NCBI GenBank assembly: GCA_012845835.1
Contig: JABAKD010000002.1
Span: 13,496,847-13,560,846 of the forward strand
Reading direction: 5' to 3'
Length of the DNA: 64,000 nt
From: Undaria pinnatifida
Lineage: Eukaryota; Sar; Phaeophyceae; Laminariales; Alariaceae
This document shows positions 61,801 through 64,000 of this stretch, in pieces. The notes below the pieces were generated by a model. It was not told the origin of the DNA. It saw only the letters and a list, made by a program, of their open reading frames with translations, and did no database searches. The stretch's first letter is position 1. Every line of letters begins with the position of its first letter. Made by a program: the position numbers and the translations under genes.

Positions 61801-63949
61801 TCGTAAAAACGTCAGGCTAGAACCTGTACTTCCTCGCTTGGGGACCTCAACCGGCCGGAAACGTTTTTTTTTTGCGAATAGTGCAGCCGTTGTCGTGGGA
61901 AAACCGTCATCCACCGTACTTATCCGTGTCACATCCGTCTATTTAGAAGCATTGCGACATTTAGAAGGGTTGAAGCGTCTCTACTCTTGCAAAAAACATC
62001 CCATACTAATTCCAAATAGTTTACCTGCGGAAAAACGCGTCTGAGTTCTAGAGGGTTAAGCGCCGCAAACATCCCGACCTGAGCATCCCACCGCTCTTGC
62101 CACAACCCCCGCCTGTCGTCTTTCGAACAAGCTTACGCGGAAAGCTCGACCTTTGAAAGTGGTGAACATCCTTTCGCAGCAGGAAGACCAGCTCTTGGTA
62201 GCGTGCGAAGAAACCATCGCGGACATCCAGGTAAGCACGACGAAAGTTGGTCGATAACACATTTATTTCACGCTTTTCTCGTTCGCGAACACACCGAACA
62301 TATAATAAGTGGACACTTTTCGGTGGGACTTGGAGCAATGTATCTGGGGGTGATTTGCTTGCGGTCTTTGTGATGTGCGTTAAGAAGATAAGCCCTTCGT
62401 GGCGCGTGAAGAAACCATCGCGGACATTCAGTCAAGTAGGTACGATTGACGGGAGTTTGTCGATGACAAATTGGATACTTCTAGTGAAAGTGGTGACGAT
62501 GCTCATTTTTCCTTTCCCTTTGTGTTCTTTCTGGGAATGGAAACCATGATAATACCCTCAAAATACCATTTAAATTTCATATTGACATCTACGGGGGCCG
62601 TTAAGGCCCAGGGGGAGGTTGCAATTTGTTCTACACACAAACCCTGTGTACGCATGAGCTCAACAAGAATACACATGGGGGGGTGGAATTTATTAATAAT
62701 AAATTCATATGTTTTCTAGGGGTTCAACATTTTTAATTTTAATAATAGAGGGAGATGGTTATCGAAAGTGCTGTACGCGATTCTGTTATGATTATCCACA
62801 TGCACACGTGTGGCCCCGAACCATTCCATTGCCTCACCTTGCCTTGCCTTGCCTTGCCTTGCCTTGCCTTGCCTTGCGTTGGCAGGAGCGTTACTTGGAG
62901 TACAACGCCCACGCCGCAAGCTACACATGGAAAGTGCTACAGAACGAGGCAAGTCTCACGTATTTGAAGCACATTACACTCAGCTATCAGTCAGCGCTTA
63001 CAGAAGGGATTGGGTCGCAACCCCTGGTGAAACCTGAAGTCCGGGCTTCATGGCCATTCGGAGCCCAGATTATGCGTTTGTCAGATATACACCACAACCA
63101 CTGAGCCAACAGTCCGCGCTGGCTGACAGCCCAGTACTTATATAGTGTACCAGGTATCTCTACAGCATTGCATCTCCACCACTTTTTGCCAATCAACCCT
63201 CTTTCCTCCTCCGCGCTGCGTGCCTTCTATAGTCTAAATAGCTGCTCGTCGCCTACGTCTGTTAATATCGCATTCCTATCTGGACGAGGATGAACCCCCC
63301 AAAATTAATTAAGTTGTACCAATTGAAGGCCTTAATAACTTTCCGACGTCGAAGCAGGCGATATAGGGCCCGTCGGGGTATCTATATGAATAGTATTAAT
63401 AAACGGTCCTGACATTTCTGCCCAGACCAGATTGGCACGTTGTGTTTGCACGATGTACTCAGGCCCATTGTTATTATCGAGGCCACAGCAGCACTTTTTA
63501 CGATTGTTCCTGAAATTTTTCGTTTTATTTTTATTGAATTTCCTAAAACTATGTTAGTCTCAACTGCCGTGCAAGAATAGACAAAAGAAGGACAACTGTG
63601 AGATGAATACCACCGTTGGCGTCCCTTAGCCCTCGTCGTTCTATAAAAAAGTAGCTTTGTCTCCGTCCAACCTCCGTGTTCGCTGACGGCCACTGAACCT
63701 GACAACCCAACCACACCACCTCGTGACTACCGGGACATCGCTGACTGGGGGGGGGCATTCATAGACCACCCGCTTCGGAGCATGATGAGACGCGTGGGTT
63801 CAATTCCCAGCATCGTCATTAAGGTTCTTGATGTCGACCAGCAGTACGTGGCGAGGGGAGAGTTCCCCCGGGCCCTCGGAGATCAAATCAATTGCTTGCC
63901 TGCGAGATTCGTTGGACCCGAAAGTGTACATTGTTTTGGTTATACATAA
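55700..63949 (+). CDS. CYB5D1: CYB5D1-like cytochrome b5 domain protein
   Basis: Gene-level entry: exons 55700-55822, 58972-59255, 60108-60201, 62132-62230, 62886-62948, and tentatively 63824-63949. The first five join in phase. Landmarks in order: MRYYTPDDVALHNCAEDCW, GPLADPLIAAAGTDITHWF, CVDPHTGLTVPYLPMG, FLHVPPNFPTTKW, FGLPWWRDQ, CEETIADIQERYLEYNAHA, SYTWK. This is the CYB5D1 family order; the family is reported to act in cilia (the Chlamydomonas relative is FAP198, linked to radial spokes). The canonical b5 haem motif H-P-G-G is absent (N-R-G-P here); the His residues of D-I-T-H-W-F and D-P-H-T-G are candidate haem contacts. A Gly/Ser-rich insert of roughly 35-40 residues follows D-I-T-H-W-F. 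The last exon is weakly supported and the protein may continue past the window. Confidence 0.85.
57172..57250. repeat. 15-bp repeat (gatgacgatgatcta)
   Basis: About five copies with edge variants. Confidence 0.85.
57505..57790. repeat. 9-bp array (agatcatat)
   Basis: About 30 copies with variants. The downstream segment ttgtgagatgttgtgcag also follows the short GATCATCTA run at 20.17-20.21 kb. The Y-D-L ORFs are artefacts. Confidence 0.9.
58294..58345 (-). repeat. tRNA-like segment
   Basis: The minus strand starts GGCTCCATAGCCAGACGGTT, with A-box-like TAGCCAGACGG, and GGAGCC closes the stem after about 45 nt. Too short for a tRNA and lacks a T-arm. Confidence 0.25.
58410..58520. repeat. Short diverged tandem (cgccggtgtggcggg)
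   Basis: Two copies of aacctgccgcrtgycgccgg then tgtggcgggg about 58 bp apart. Confidence 0.8.
58972..59255 (+). CDS. CYB5D1: CYB5D1-like exon 2
   Basis: Acceptor GATCAATCAG, phase 0; donor GGGCAG then GTAATC, phase 2. It reads VKDLTELILANRGPLADPLI, then AAAGTDITHWF, a Gly/Ser/Arg-rich low-complexity insert, then CVDPHTGLTVPYLPMG. The split Arg codon is completed by exon 3. The insert lies where the family normally has a short loop. Confidence 0.9.
59256..60107 (+). other. Intron 2 of the CYB5D1-like gene (about 0.85 kb)
   Basis: Holds a relative of the 64-bp unit at 59.51 kb, the exon 3 echo, repeat L and a long poly-C run (60044-60066) that supplies a pyrimidine tract about 40 nt before the acceptor. 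Confidence 0.7.
59881..59930 (+). pseudogene. Echo of CYB5D1-like exon 3 (5' end)
   Basis: It reads TFLHVPPSFEFPPED, matching RFLHVPPNFPTTK at 60108. It is preceded by AGACATTC, so the acceptor AG may be partly kept. Located about 0.2 kb upstream of the true exon. Confidence 0.7.
60108..60201 (+). CDS. CYB5D1: CYB5D1-like exon 3
   Basis: Acceptor CTGAATTTAG; its first base completes the Arg of P-M-G-R. It reads FLHVPPNFPTTKWSTSFGLP, then WWRDQTLVVGK, with donor GGAAAG then GTGATT, phase 0. The F-x-H-V-P-P and P-W-W motifs are diagnostic of the CYB5D1 family. A decayed copy of the start of this exon is at 59.88 kb. Confidence 0.9.
60202..62131 (+). other. Intron 3 of the CYB5D1-like gene (about 1.9 kb)
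   Basis: Contains two palindrome-family copies (60.3-60.5 and 60.75-60.93 kb), a copy of the 440-bp repeat (60.97-61.39 kb) and an inverted 64-bp-unit relative at 61.68 kb. No exon recognised. Confidence 0.6.
62132..62230 (+). CDS. CYB5D1: CYB5D1-like exon 4
   Basis: Exon of exactly 33 codons, phase 0 to phase 0. Acceptor TTTCGAACAAG, donor ATCCAG then GTAAGC. It reads LTRKARPLKVVNILSQQEDQ, then LLVACEETIADIQ, the strand-helix region before the R-Y-L motif. A degraded copy of the end of this exon and its donor region is at 62.40 kb. Confidence 0.85.
62400..62470 (+). pseudogene. Echo of CYB5D1-like exon 4 (3' end)
   Basis: The sequence gaagaaaccatcgcggacat is identical to the exon 4 end, and the following diverged gtaggtacgattgac...gtcgatgac tracks the exon 4 donor and early intron. 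So exon end plus intron start were copied together about 170 bp downstream. Confidence 0.75.
62829..62880. repeat. CCTTG pentamer array at a splice acceptor
   Basis: About ten pentamers, ending about 5 bp before the exon 5 acceptor CAG. Confidence 0.95.
62886..62948 (+). CDS. CYB5D1: CYB5D1-like exon 5 (GC donor)
   Basis: Exon of exactly 21 codons, phase 0. Acceptor GCGTTGGCAG, directly after a CCTTG pentamer array. It reads ERYLEYNAHAASYTWKVLQN then E. The family motif R-Y-L-x-Y-N-x-H-A-x-S-Y-T-W-K is intact. The frame past 62948 does not resemble the family, and AACGAG then GCAAGT is a typical GC-type donor. Confidence 0.85.
63005..63120 (-). repeat. tRNA-derived element (SINE-like), strong A-box
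   Basis: The minus strand reads GTTGGCTCAGTGGTTGTGGT with a perfect A-box TGGCTCAGTGG. A B-box-like GGTTGCGACCC follows about 80 nt later. Too long and unpaired for a tRNA. Confidence 0.4.
63755..63823 (+). repeat. tRNA-like segment with B-box
   Basis: Contains CGCTTCGGAG, resembling a Pro-CGG anticodon loop, and GTGGGTTCAATTCCCAG with B-box GGTTCAATTCC. The anticodon stem does not pair, so this is a tRNA relic or SINE head. Confidence 0.35.
63824..63949 (+). CDS. CYB5D1: Possible CYB5D1-like exon 6 with stop
   Basis: Acceptor-like GTCATTAAG, phase 0, then VLDVDQQYVARGEF, ending at TAA 63947-63949. The V-L-D-V-D segment sits where the family has a short strand after S-Y-T-W-K, so it is a plausible continuation. 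The family normally continues further, and the following residues do not match it, so the exon may be longer, different or wrong. A tRNA-like sequence lies immediately upstream. Confidence 0.35.
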   Translation, partial: VLDVDQQYVARGEFPRALGDQINCLPARFVGPESVHCFGYT

Positions 63950-64000
63950 TTACCAACTACTGCATGATGTCCGATTTAGTCACATCGGTTACATATTGTA

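Larger units (their letters stand above)
62231..62885 (+). other. Intron 4 of the CYB5D1-like gene (about 0.65 kb)
   Basis: Contains the exon 4 echo and ends in a CCTTG array at the exon 5 acceptor. Confidence 0.7.
62949..63823 (+). other. Probable GC-AG intron 5 of the CYB5D1-like gene
   Basis: Starts GCAAGT and may end AAG at 63823. Contains tRNA-like segments at 63.0-63.12 and 63.76-63.82 kb. If exon 6 is wrong, the intron extends past the window. Confidence 0.4.

Noticed and set aside
62048-62338. Minus-strand ORF with LDVRDGFFARYQELVFLLRK
   Set aside because: Antisense to CYB5D1-like exon 4, which has a good donor and family motifs on the plus strand.

Overview
The window is eukaryotic nuclear DNA: short exons with GT-AG borders sit in very long introns packed with simple repeats, MITE-like elements and a satellite array. 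Bacterial-type operons, rRNA genes and intact transposase genes were not seen. The two genes I can reconstruct both belong to ciliary/flagellar protein families, so the organism makes flagellated cells. Exon style (GC-rich third positions) and repeat-filled introns would fit a stramenopile alga such as a brown alga, but that is inference; nothing here is taxonomically decisive.

Gene 1 lies on the minus strand. It starts at 54,834 and runs leftward beyond 2,485, leaving the window before its stop. I assembled 14 exons (about 580 residues) that mostly join in phase. They encode repeated EF-hand-like units of the EFCAB6-like type: an arginine-rich helix, an F-x-x-F-D core, then R-Y and a Y-x-x-F helix. 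The calcium-ligand positions are largely lost. Introns range from about 0.4 kb to about 14 kb. One exon is probably missing between 17,937 and 3,670, and one junction (30,237 to 22,485) seems to need a non-GT donor.

Gene 2 lies on the plus strand (55,700 to about 63,949) and encodes a CYB5D1-like cytochrome b5 domain protein. Five exons join in phase; a sixth is tentative. One intron has a GC donor. The two start codons are 865 bp apart and diverge, so a shared promoter for two axonemal-type genes is likely.

The most unusual feature is a set of decayed partial exon copies ('exon echoes') in the introns and promoter next to the true exons. Six exons from both genes have such copies, at least 13 in all, each in the same orientation as its source and several keeping the splice junction. 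Similar short-range duplications occur in noncoding DNA throughout the window.

Region by region: 0-7 kb holds the last visible exons, MITEs and near-identical coding fragments of unknown origin. 7.1-15.4 kb is a large satellite with a two-monomer higher-order repeat around a palindromic core. 16-31 kb is intron with three exons, purine/pyrimidine tracts, minisatellites and tandem blocks. 31-36 kb has two exons, a CCCGA minisatellite and a long GAT array. 37-48 kb has six exons with many echoes and a (TAA)n array of about 455 bp. 48-54.7 kb is the first intron, full of TIR elements. 54.7-64 kb is the divergent promoter and the CYB5D1-like gene.
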